Both the position numbers and the translations under genes were made by a program. This document shows positions 48,752 through 57,395 of a stretch of DNA of 64,000 nucleotides, one piece after another. Within the stretch, counting starts at the first letter, position 1, and the number at the start of each line of letters is the position of its first letter. The stretch is from Enchytraeus crypticus (Eukaryota; Annelida; Clitellata; Enchytraeida; Enchytraeidae), in NCBI GenBank assembly GCA_905160935.1, contig CAJHZI010000647.1:191501-255500 (forward strand), written 5' to 3'. The notes beneath the pieces were generated by a model. The model did no database searches, was not told the DNA's origin, and saw only the letters and a program-made list of their open reading frames with translations.

Positions 48752-48912
48752 TAACAAGACAAAACACTAAGGTCGAAAACAACGTCGGAAAGGACATTCG
48801 GTTGGTGAGTACCTAGGTTCCAGAAATTGCTAAAAAATTTTCTTAGATGAATGGAGAAGGTTTATTCGTGTCCCGACCTTGGTTAAACTGGGATTGAAAG
48901 GAAGATAATGAT
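48752..48912 (+). repeat. Dispersed repeat family D
   Basis: 'aaggacattcggttggtgag', 'cccgaccttggttaaactgg', then a GATAATGATG tail. Confidence 0.72.
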
Positions 48913-49640
48913 GCCTAATAATAGTAAAGTAGACAGAACACTGAGGTAAATTCTACTTTTATAAAAGAACACTAAACACATTTTTTAAAATTACAAATGT
49001 GTGAAACTACGCCAAATAAACCTTTAGCTTTATTATCTTTATTATCTTTAGCTTTTAAATCTGTGCAGCAGAAATATGTAATTAATTCTTTACTTGTCCA
49101 ATAGGAGATTGGTTACAATGTCAACCTTTCTAACATTGAATTAGAAAAGCTACTACACTTGATCCGTATGTGATAAATCTCATATATTATTCATGTAGAT
49201 CCAATAATTATTTGCATTGAGATTGAGGAAAGAAAGCATGACTCAAGAGAAATCTGCAAGTGATCTGTTGTTAGCTACGATCCATCCAGTGACGACAATA
49301 TTCACAGCTGAAAATACCAAAACAAATTTAGATTCAGTAAATATTTTCGTAAAACAAGAAGTAAAACTACATTGAAGTAAAACTACTGTATAAAAATCGT
49401 AACTACAAAGTGCAAACGATATCACTAAATAACTATAGTAACTAAATGACTATTCAGTCGAAACAAACCGATTGCAACAATTTGGGTTAAAATTATATTT
49501 CTTAGGTTTATTCTGAGTGCTCTTTACTGAGCGCCAAAGCAGACGTTGAATAAGAATTTGTATTTTGGACTTCGCAGAATATTAGAGCGAGTGAGAGAGG
49601 CTTACTCGCTCAATATGAAAGCTTAATAGATCAATTCAAA

Positions 49641-49662
49641 ATGGCCTATTAAATAGGCCATA
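49641..49662 (+). repeat. Short palindrome with flanking direct repeats
   Basis: 'atggcctatt' / 'aataggccat' is flanked on both sides by 'tagatcaattca'. Confidence 0.6.
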
Positions 49663-49859
49663 GATCAATTCAACCACCCTAATTTCAAGTTATATAGGGA
49701 ACCAAATTCAGGGTATTAAATTCTTTTATATGCGATTTCTCATATGACCTACAATTAAAATAATAATATATACTAAAAAGCTTAAAACAATCTTACAATC
49801 TCCTATCTAATGAATTTTACTTCACTAGCATCATCAATTTACAAGGAGCAAGAGAAAAT

Positions 49860-49865
49860 TTTATT
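49860..49865 (-). terminator. Poly(A) signal AATAAA for the PPP1R3-like gene
   Basis: AATAAA on the minus strand about 130 nt beyond the stop codon. Confidence 0.45.
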
Positions 49866-49919
49866 TACTCCGAGAATAATATGAATTAAGTCTGCATTGG
49901 AGTATTAAATTGAAATAAA

Positions 49920-49965
49920 CACCATCATCATCTTCCCTTATATCCCAGTTTAACTAGAAGTAAAC
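49920..49965 (-). repeat. Family D repeat, 3' fragment
   Basis: 'accatcatcatcttccctta' then 'tcccagtttaacta', in the presumed 3' UTR of the PPP1R3-like gene. Confidence 0.55.
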
Positions 49966-49995
49966 ATAATTAAAGGGAAACAAACACAATAAATG

Positions 49996-51114
49996 TCATA
50001 TTATCTTCACCTCGGCGCCAGCGAAGCACTCAACTCGATAATTTGACCCGTGATTACTGTCCCAGTACGTCTCACCTGCGCACACGTACAGAATCGAAAA
50101 TTCCAGACGACATCCGACGCCAAAATACAGGGGAAGATTTATAGAGAACTCAAATCTGTCCACCGAACCTTCGCTACAGCTGCTCACCCAAGTAGCGATG
50201 ACATCGTCATACGTTAACCAGCCGTTCTGCGTCCATCGCACCGTCACTGTCTTATCAAACGCCAGATTAGCGACTCCTATGACACCCCTAATAACTCGAT
50301 TTAGATCATCCGCCTCGGTCATCTCCAGCAAAACGTTTCGTTCGAGAAGCCGATGGATGAAGTCAGGCGACTGACCGGGCTGAGTGAAACAGAAACACAG
50401 TCTCTGGACTTCGGTGATTGGTCCATTGGATGTAGAGGACAGTAAACTGTCGTTTGAACCAAAAACTGCAGATGTACTTCCCCAAACGTCCGTGAGATTC
50501 AAGTCCTTCATCGCAGACAGTGGAACTTCTGGAGGTTCGTCTGTATTCAAAACATGCCGTATTGTCTCTAAATCCAGACCCATGGCATCAGCGAATCTGA
50601 CGACCTTCTTCTGAACAGCCAAAGTCTCATCTTTTCTACTTGTTTTTAGTGATGTACTTCGTTTTACTGGCTCTGATGATAAATATTCAAACTCTTGATT
50701 TTCATCAAATACACCCTTCGACGGATTGGATTTAATATTAATGTTCCCAGTGTCACATGTATGATCGTCACTCTGGGACGATTTTACAGTCGTCTTTTTA
50801 TGATGACAACCAGCATCATATTCAGTTGTTTGAGAATTTTCGTCAGGTGAACTAAGGGAAGAGGAGTCACCTGCTGAAAAGGTTGAAAATTGGTCTATAT
50901 TTAGTTCATACTGCTCGACAGCGCTGTCGCAAGATGTAATACTTGATGGTGTAGTGCATTCACTGCAACTTGATGCCTCACTGTTTATTCCCAAATCACT
51001 CGGAGAAGAAGCACAATCTACCACATTGTCCGTCATAGCGTGAAGTTCATTAAAGTCGAATAGGCAGTCTTTATATGCAGCGTTTCTATCAAGCCGATTT
51101 ATGGCAAATTCCAT
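49996..51114 (-). CDS. PPP1R3-family glycogen-targeting subunit of protein phosphatase 1
   Basis: Regulatory subunit expected to bring PP1 to glycogen and favour glycogen synthesis. The start is the ATG at 51114 (context GAAATGG), the first Met after an in-frame stop at 51175-51177; this gives 372 residues. The N-terminal half is Ser/Asp-rich and probably disordered. The PP1-docking motif is KKVVRFADAMGLDLETIR, a canonical RVxF followed by the family's FAD..GL.L. The C-terminal 130 residues form a CBM21: FIHRLLERNVLLE, IRGVIGVANLAFDKTVTVRW and ETYWDSNHGSNYRVE, the WDNN.G.NY glycogen-binding signature. A T-rich 'gattatattctatag' acceptor at 51162-51163 would allow an upstream exon in frame, so the N-terminus may be longer. 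A TTG start at 51138 is not plausible. The paralogue (3B/3C/3D-like) cannot be assigned. Confidence 0.9.
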   Translation of the reverse strand: MEFAINRLDRNAAYKDCLFDFNELHAMTDNVVDCASSPSDLGINSEASSCSECTTPSSITSCDSAVEQYELNIDQFSTFSAGDSSSLSSPDENSQTTEYDAGCHHKKTTVKSSQSDDHTCDTGNINIKSNPSKGVFDENQEFEYLSSEPVKRSTSLKTSRKDETLAVQKKVVRFADAMGLDLETIRHVLNTDEPPEVPLSAMKDLNLTDVWGSTSAVFGSNDSLLSSTSNGPITEVQRLCFCFTQPGQSPDFIHRLLERNVLLEMTEADDLNRVIRGVIGVANLAFDKTVTVRWTQNGWLTYDDVIATWVSSCSEGSVDRFEFSINLPLYFGVGCRLEFSILYVCAGETYWDSNHGSNYRVECFAGAEVKII

Positions 51115-51914
51115 TTCGCAAATGCAATTCGACGGCAATGTGGCTGTGCAAGTAATTGCTTCTATAGAATATAATCAAAAATATACCTAAAAATGTCATA
51201 GCAGCAAATAGAGAACATATACATTAGAGGCAAAACACTGTATATAGAACAAATTTAGAACGAATACATTACTTAATTGCATCAGTATAACTAAGGAATA
51301 TCAATATAAAGTTACATATTGATACTTATTGTTCATTTCTAGACCTCTATAATACCCTACAACAAAATCTCTTTTAAAGCAAGATCATACGGTGAATTTT
51401 GCCATTGCTATTAGGAATTTGAACAGAGGAGACTTTCTGGATTTATTTTCGAAGCTGATCTCAGCTCCGTTAGGCGTAGACAATACTGATCCATACCTCC
51501 ATACACTAAACGCGATATTAGCGAAAGCAGTAATAAATACGATGATTCAATGGACTTTCTGGATAAATGCCGCAACGAGCCCATTGCAGACGCAATAGAG
51601 TAATTTGGTAACGTTAGTGATCTCAAATATCCTGAAAAATTTGCTCAGTTGTTAGTTTCCAAAGGTCTCTACAATGCGTATGAAAAAATACTTTACTATG
51701 GATCGATATGTGTGCACTGTGCAGCCAGTGACTTCATTGGACGATAAGTTAAATTTAATGCTAATGGACGTTCAAACGAGACTTACTCCAATAAGTGTCG
51801 TGTATAGTTATATTCTCATGATGATCGGGCGGTAACAAAATGAATTGAACAATTCAAAATATATAAACTTATAAATTCTCTCAAACCCTAAAAAATAAAG
51901 CACGAATTATAGAG

Positions 51915-52140
51915 AATTATTAACTATGTTGATATCCATGATGATTTTTTAATACCACATGTTTAAATCGTTAGGCAATTAAGTTCATTTTCCGTGTAAC
52001 GGTGTATGAATCATATGAATGTCCGAGATTTACTTTAGATCAGCTCGACCGAGAATCGAACCCATGAGAGTCCAATTCAATTCTTGATCTGTCATTTAAA
52101 ACTTCATAGCGGTACCTGACGCCTCTAATAACTACGCTAT
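51915..52140 (-). repeat. SINE family B copy
   Basis: Minus-strand tRNA-like head with GGTTCGATTC-type B box. The tail reads through 'accacatgtttaaatcgtta' in plus orientation. Moderately diverged, with an indel in the CGTATAACCAG region. Confidence 0.78.
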
Positions 52141-52796
52141 GGAGACATTAAACAAACAGAAAAACAAACTTTAAATTTCTTAGCCATGTTATTTTGACAA
52201 CTAGTTAACACTTTTGCTAATATACCCAAAAATAACAATATAGCTATATTGGCAATTATTTACTAAAATTGAACAGTTTTATTGAGAATTTTGCCTGATT
52301 TACTAAAATTTTTGAGATATACCAAATAACAATCTCGCCTACGTGTTTACAAGCATGACCTAGAAACCTCAACCGGCGTGTTTCGCAGAAATCTGGTTTG
52401 CTTTCAATGTCAAATTTTAATTTAGAGATGAAAAATCTAATGAGTATTGATCAATTGTGGGCGCAAACTAAAGCCATCGCTGTTATAGCCAAATATCATA
52501 AGAATCTCAGAGCTGAAAGACTGCAATGGAGTCACTGAACTGTTCATTAATTAAATAGAAATATCCACATTCTATGTACATTAAGTTACCCTAAAAGTAG
52601 GTCGTCCCTAGAATGTTCAATATTATAAATAGATGCCCTCTGTGTCAAGGTGACCTCTGTGCACTGGTTGACTATACGGGCATACGTGAGCAAGATTGCA
52701 AAATATCAATTTTGTTAATTTGTTAATTTTGAATTTTTGATTCAACTAATTAGTGAGTTAGAACCGGATCACATTTGTTCATTAAGGAGATGGTAG

Positions 52797-53021
52797 ATCT
52801 ATTCGTAGGGGTAACGTCATGAAGTTTTAAATGACAAATCCTAAGGTAATTTGAATCCTCGTGGGTTCGAATCCCGGTCGCGCTGATCTGAGAGTAAAAT
52901 CTCGGACATTCACTGGACTGGTTATACGGAAAATGGTCTAAATTGCCTAACGGATTAAACATGTGGTTTTAAAAGTGATAGATATCAACATAGTTGATTA
53001 TTCACTATAATGCTTGTTTAC
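52797..53021 (+). repeat. SINE family B copy, well preserved
   Basis: 'gtaggggtaacgtcatgaag', B box 'gggttcgaatcccgg', 'gcgctgatctgagagtaaaa' and the tail to 'tataatgcttgtttact'. The best copy for deriving a consensus. Confidence 0.88.
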
Positions 53022-53054
53022 TATGCAAATAAAAAATAAACTATAATAACAACA

Positions 53055-53180
53055 ACAACAATACGATTAGCGTGCTAGTGTTATCCATGAGGACCATGAC
53101 AGCATCGAGCACTGTGGAACCAAATCAAAACCGATAAGCAGAGTGAGGGGTCCATAAACGGTGCGAGCCAAAATCCGGGT
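53055..53180 (-). repeat. Dispersed repeat family F
   Basis: In plus orientation 'agcatcgagcactgtggaac' and 'caaatcaaaaccgataagc', the reverse of the copies at 3285 and 20795. CAACAACAA precedes it. Confidence 0.6.
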
Positions 53181-53272
53181 AATCAATCCAAGGAAGGGTA
53201 CTAGCAAAATGGGAGTTTACGGGGTGCATGGTCTCAGTTCGTGGACATTTCAGTGGATATCAAAAAAGTAAC

Positions 53273-53401
53273 CCCGCATTATAGTGAAATGATCAAATAT
53301 GTTGATATCTATCACTTTTAGTACCACATGCTTAAACCGTTAGGCAATATTGAGATCATTTTCAAACTAACCATTTCGGTGAATTTTACTCTCAGATCAG
53401 A
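53273..53401 (-). repeat. Shared LINE 3' UTR / SINE-B tail
   Basis: The minus strand reads 'ctgatctgagagtaaaattc', 'tgcctaacggtttaagcatg', 'tggtactaaaagtgatagat' and 'tttcactataatgcgg', collinear with the 3' half of the SINE-B copies and lacking their tRNA-like head. Confidence 0.85.
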
Positions 53402-54110
53402 GCAAAAATTGCATATCAAAGATCAGCAGGAAAGATCGAAGAGAAAAGCTATTGACCGCCTATGAAACTGTCGGCAAAGTAGGAAATGCTGATCAGGAGT
53501 AGATGAGGGGGTGCGCAGAGTGGAAGGAAGGGAATTCCAGATCTGTGGGGCAGCATGCTGGAAGGAGCGCCTAGACAGCCTGCAACGCGAAGGAATGCTC
53601 GTTCTCTCTAGAGTAACTAACTTAGAAGACCTAGTAGACGGCTGCTTGGAGGTAGGGTGCCCCACTTATAGCGAGTCATATGTAACCATTGTCAGGTGTA
53701 GCTGTAATGGTCTTGTATGTTAGAGAAACTACCTTGTATGCAATACGTTCTCTATCTTTGAGCCAGTGAAATGAAATTCATGAGGATTGGAGTAACATGA
53801 GAATATTTGGAGCAACGAAAGACTGCACGTGCAACGGAATTCTGAATAAGCTGCAATCTGTCCATCTCGAAACTGGGAAGATTTAGAAATAGGGAGTTGC
53901 AGTAGTCCATACAGTTTGGATTACACGAGAGCAGCACCAATCGTAGTGGCAGTCTCAAGAGAAAGATATGGTCACATTCGACGGAAATCACGTATGTGGA
54001 AGCAACATATACCTGTGACGTTTTGGTGATGTGTTAGTGGAATATAAGGTGTTGGTAAAGGACAACATTAGAGTGCTTCTGTGGTCCAAGTCGTCCATCT
54101 AGTCAAATAA
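53273..54110 (-). pseudogene. 5'-truncated CR1/L2-like LINE with 3' tail
   Basis: Read on the minus strand, the frames give HITKTSQVYVAS (about 54030), then MDYCNSLFLNLPSFEMDRLQ and LIQNSVARAVFRCSKYSHVT (53752-53991). After a frame shift, RRSFQHAAPQIWNSLPSTLR (53423-53665) ends in a stop. These are the conserved 'DYCNSLL.GLP...L..LQ..QN.AAR.V....K..HITP' and 'R.FS.AAP..WN.LP..LR' segments at the C-terminus of CR1/L2-type reverse transcriptases. The 3' UTR follows only about 20 nt after the stop and is identical in type to the SINE-B tail. It is dead: truncated and frame-shifted. Confidence 0.85.
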
Positions 54111-54147
54111 TTGCTTTGCTAGTCAATTCGGGTTATAGGCCTTTATG

Positions 54148-54149
<2 letters not shown>

Positions 54150-54208
<59 letters not shown>
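54150..54208 (+). repeat. (TA)n microsatellite
   Basis: Pure TA dinucleotide run. Confidence 0.95.
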
Positions 54209-54210
<2 letters not shown>

Positions 54211-54270
54211 CAGCTCGCAATCCAAAGTAATTTTATTTTAAATTTTGTAACTACGTAAACTAAACTTGAC

Positions 54271-54400
54271 ATTGGCTAATAATATCGGATTGCAATGTAT
54301 GGCGCCTGTTTGCGTAGAGTCTGCAAGAGACGTCCCTGATATTGCTTATGGCGAGGAACCGGACGTTAAATTCTTATTGATTATTGATTGATTGATGCAT
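54271..54400 (-). repeat. Dispersed repeat family C, long copy
   Basis: 'atggcgcctgtttgcgtaga', 'gtctgcaagagacgtccctg', 'ggcgaggaaccggacgttaa', then a TTGATTGATTGA end. The most complete copy. Confidence 0.78.
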
Positions 54401-54723
54401 ACAGGCGTTTTATTGTGCTGTGTTGAACGGACTAGTGAACATGTAGGCCATGTGCATGCTGTCTAGAAATCGAGAGTTGCATTTTAAAGATGATTTTCAA
54501 AGTCGAAGTTATTAGAACCTGCAACCCCGGCCTACATATGATTCCCCACTGATGTTAGATTTTAATATACGGTTGTTCGTCAATGCAGCAACAATGAAAC
54601 GGTTGCGTGTTCATAAATTCTTTTTAATTGAAGTTGAATCACACGCGTCTGGATGCTGAGATGTTGTTTAAAGAAGTTTAGTTGTGACTTCGATACTGCT
54701 AAAATCAGATAATATAATCTGAA

Positions 54724-54853
54724 ATCGTCATCATCTTCAGCTTTCCTTGAATCCCAGTTTAACTAGGGTCGGGATACAAATAGACTGTCTCAAATCCTCT
54801 CTGTCCTATACCATACCACCAGCCTATCCCCTATTTGTGATTTTACCATTCGT
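54724..54853 (-). repeat. Dispersed repeat family D
   Basis: 'cgtcatcatcttcagctttc', 'tgaatcccagtttaactagg', 'gtcgggatacaaatagactg' and 'ctatcccctatttg', the reverse of the plus copies. Confidence 0.78.
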
Positions 54854-55078
54854 TTAAATAATAATACTGTCTGAAATCAAAAGAATTTAATGATAAAATA
54901 ATCTGCACCTTATGCTATTAATTATTCCTGATGCATGTCGTCGGTCCATCGGTTAATCATGATGATGTCCATCGGTTAAGCATCTAGACGAAAGCTTCGT
55001 AGCTTAAATAAAGTTCTTGTCCCTATACTGCGCACTTTCAGAGTGTAGAAAAGACACAAAACAAGTCTATTCAATTTG

Positions 55079-55165
55079 CTGGAGCCGGAGGTGAAGTCGT
55101 TAAGGCACTCGTCGGCGGATCAGTATGTGTGGGGTTCAAATGATCAAATCCTGGGATATATAGAT
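55079..55165 (+). repeat. SINE family A copy, 5' part
   Basis: 'gctggagccggaggtgaagt' with 'ggcggatcagtatgtgtggg'. The B box is interrupted by a small duplication (tcaaatgatcaaatcctggg). Confidence 0.72.
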
Positions 55166-55687
55166 CAATTCACCCAGACCAATCTGCAAAAGAAATGTGC
55201 TGAGGAGATTAAGGGTATTTTTGAGTAGTATTTAATTTCAATTAAGATAACATCATTTTACTTTTTTAATTTGACACTGGATGTTTTCGGCTGTATGTTA
55301 TAGAAGTGGCTGCATAAATGGCTCAGTGTGTTGAGCGTCAGATAACATAAGATTATATCCAAGTCCCATGTAATGAGTACCCATCCCCCTTCCCACCGTA
55401 CTACCCCCGTGAGAGTTTATAAATGTGTAAACACTTCAACGCAGTATACATCCACATGTTCATTTGACTAATAGATGTACATATTTGTAATTTGCCATAA
55501 AACAACAAAGCGATAGATATCATCTAGATTATCTTTTTACTATTTTGTATAACTAATCTTACTTAATTATCCATAGACAATTACTGTAGAAGTAAAAATT
55601 GTAACTTCTGTTCTATCCGCCGAATTAACTTAATGATTTAAAAATAACGTATTCAAACCATTTAAAAATATTTTTCGTTCTGACATT

Positions 55688-55758
55688 GAGACGTCCCTGA
55701 CATTGCCTTATGGCGAGGAACCGGACTTTTAATTCTTATTGATTAATTGATTGATTCT
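55688..55758 (-). repeat. Dispersed repeat family C fragment
   Basis: 'gagacgtccctgacattgcc', 'ttatggcgaggaaccggact', then TTGATTGATT. Confidence 0.75.
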
Positions 55759-55851
55759 ACATGTATACTAGCTGATGCATTCAGTTTCAGTTTTACAAAT
55801 TATTGCAACCAAACGCAGAAAGCTTGCAACATTTGAATTTCTAAATTATTT

Positions 55852-55857
55852 TTTAAT
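55852..55857 (-). terminator. Possible poly(A) signal for the neuropeptide gene (ATTAAA)
   Basis: ATTAAA on the minus strand about 220 nt beyond the stop codon at 56078. No canonical AATAAA was seen nearer. Confidence 0.25.
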
Positions 55858-56077
55858 AAATATCACCACCAAACATGGATGCATTAATTTAGAGTCTAGT
55901 GATGCTCTGTCGCTACCGGAGCCTACACTCACTCGATGAACTAGGTAATTTATAGAATTGTTTTCTATTAATTATCAGAAATTCTAAATTCGACTTGTCA
56001 CTTTTATAAAATTCACTTTTCGCATCAAATGGCAGATCAGTGATTCGATGATAATTGAATTGCGGATAATTTTCTCA

Positions 56078-56956
56078 TTATCCCAGATCGCTACGGAAAG
56101 AAGATCTTTTACCGAGGTCAGAGCGGAACACTCTCCTATTGTACCACCAGGTGGGAGCACCCGATCTTCTCTTGCCAAAATCTGATCTAAACATTGCTCT
56201 TTTGTTTAGAGCACCCGCATAGCTAATGTTTTCATCGTCATCATCATTTATTGCTCTCTTACCAAAATCTGACCTATAAAATCTTTTCCACGGATCTTCA
56301 AAGTAGAGACGTTTGCCGAAATCAGATCTGAACAATCTCTTGCCGAAATCAGATCTAAATTGGCCCCGTTTACCGAAATCTGTTCTGTACAGCCGCTTAC
56401 CAAAGTCTGATCTAAATTGGCTATACCTTTTTCCAAAATCAGATCTAAACCTGCCGTATCTTTTATCAATATCGTCGACTTCGTTCGGATCATTTGTTAG
56501 GACATCTTGATTTTCATCATCTGGCACTCTTTTTCCGAAGTCAGTTCTATATAATCTTTTGCCAAAATCTGATCTAAATCTGCTATTTCGCTTCTCCAGA
56601 TCTTCGCTGAGGTTGTTCGTTATAACATTCAGAGCTTCTTCGCCCGACAGCTCTGAGTCTTCCACACTTCTTCTCTTTCTTATTGTTTGAGCGAATCGGT
56701 CGTCATTTGATTTATCTAGAAAATTCTTCAAGATATCGCCATCAAGATAAGATTCGACTTGATTCTGATTGACGGCTCGCTTTCCAAAATCACTGCGAAA
56801 TCGTGCATATCTCTTCACTGGGTTTCGTGAAGGATTAGACGCTGCTAGGAAACCAGGATCTGAAGATGCAGTCCCGGAGGTGGCTTGCATGAAGACCACA
56901 CTGAGGCAGAGAAGACTTAGAATTGGTTGGGCGCGGCCAGTATTAGTCCCCAACAT
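56078..56956 (-). CDS. Neuropeptide precursor with twelve [FY]R[ST]D[FL]-amide copies
   Basis: Secreted prepropeptide of 292 residues, complete from ATG to TAA. The N-terminal signal peptide has the core PILSLLCLSVVFMQATSG. Mature amidated peptides, each ending in Gly before KR, run from the N-terminus: YARFRSDF, NSRFRSDF, LYRTDF, YGRFRSDF, YSQFRSDF, LYRTDF, GQFRSDF, LFRSDF, FYRSDF, AMFRSDF, VFRSDL and SSFRSDL. The last has its amidation Gly directly before the stop. Two acidic spacers and RSGAPTWWYN between dibasic sites complete the precursor. LYFEDPW-KR looks like a decayed copy that lost its Gly. A T-rich acceptor (cttattcttgttgtag) at 56980 indicates an intron in the 5' UTR. I do not recognise the family. 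DF-amide ends resemble CCK only superficially, and spiralian DLamide peptides are worth comparing. Confidence 0.93.
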   Translation of the reverse strand: MLGTNTGRAQPILSLLCLSVVFMQATSGTASSDPGFLAASNPSRNPVKRYARFRSDFGKRAVNQNQVESYLDGDILKNFLDKSNDDRFAQTIRKRRSVEDSELSGEEALNVITNNLSEDLEKRNSRFRSDFGKRLYRTDFGKRVPDDENQDVLTNDPNEVDDIDKRYGRFRSDFGKRYSQFRSDFGKRLYRTDFGKRGQFRSDFGKRLFRSDFGKRLYFEDPWKRFYRSDFGKRAINDDDDENISYAGALNKRAMFRSDFGKRRSGAPTWWYNRRVFRSDLGKRSSFRSDLG

Positions 56957-56979
56957 TCCGAGATCTTGTATGCTTTTAT

Positions 56980-57000
56980 CTACAACAAGAATAAGAAGTG
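56980..57000 (-). promoter_or_regulatory. 3' splice site of a 5' UTR intron of the neuropeptide gene
   Basis: The minus strand reads cacttcttattcttgttgtag just before ATAAAAGCATAC and, 23 nt later, the ATG. The upstream UTR exon and promoter are not located. Confidence 0.55.
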
Positions 57001-57282
57001 TTACGATTTTAGTTTCGCAAAAGAATTAATTCCTCAGGATTTTGATTATAATATTTAAATGATTTCTAACAAAAATAATAATAGCACTAAATTATTTAAA
57101 CTTTTCTATAGGCTTTCAATGAAATATAGTAAATCACTCAATTTTCTTGTTCATGTGATCGCGCTGCACATATTACAGAGTTTCCATACTTAGTTTCGGT
57201 TATTTAGTTCTTAGTTCTTTTCGCTATTTCCTCTTTCCTCTCCATGGTCATTAGTAATCATTGCCTTAATAATAATCGTTGC

Positions 57283-57395
57283 GTTATTAGTAATTGTTGC
57301 CCTATTAGAAATCGTGGCCTTATTAGAAATCGTGGCCTTATTAGAAATCGTGGCCTTATTAGAAATCGTTGCCTTATTAGCAATCGTTGCCTTCT
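57283..57395 (+). repeat. 18-bp minisatellite
   Basis: About six copies of ATTAGAAATCGTGGCCTT with variants. The 18-nt period creates a spurious open frame. Confidence 0.9.

Larger units (their letters stand above)
46706..49995. other. Convergent intergenic region, neurexin 3' UTR and PPP1R3 3' flank
   Basis: Includes the neurexin 3' UTR with a possible ATTAAA poly(A) signal at 47158-47163, SINE-A copies at 47344-47476 (minus) and 47918-48050 (plus, diverged), a family-D copy at 48752-48912, a hairpin at 49641-49662, and an AATAAA on the minus strand at 49860-49865. No further gene seen. Confidence 0.55.
51115..53272. other. Intergenic, repeat-containing
   Basis: Contains SINE-B copies at 51915-52140 (minus) and 52797-53021 (plus) and a family-F repeat at 53055-53180 (minus). 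The open frames at 51392-51626 look random, and no promoter is identifiable. Confidence 0.55.

Noticed and set aside
51115..51138. Extending the PPP1R3-like protein to a TTG start at 51138
   Set aside because: TTG is not a likely nuclear start. The ATG at 51114 has a good context; an upstream exon is possible but unproven.
53423..53991. Two minus-strand ORFs as independent genes
   Set aside because: Both fall within one frame-shifted LINE reverse transcriptase C-terminus.
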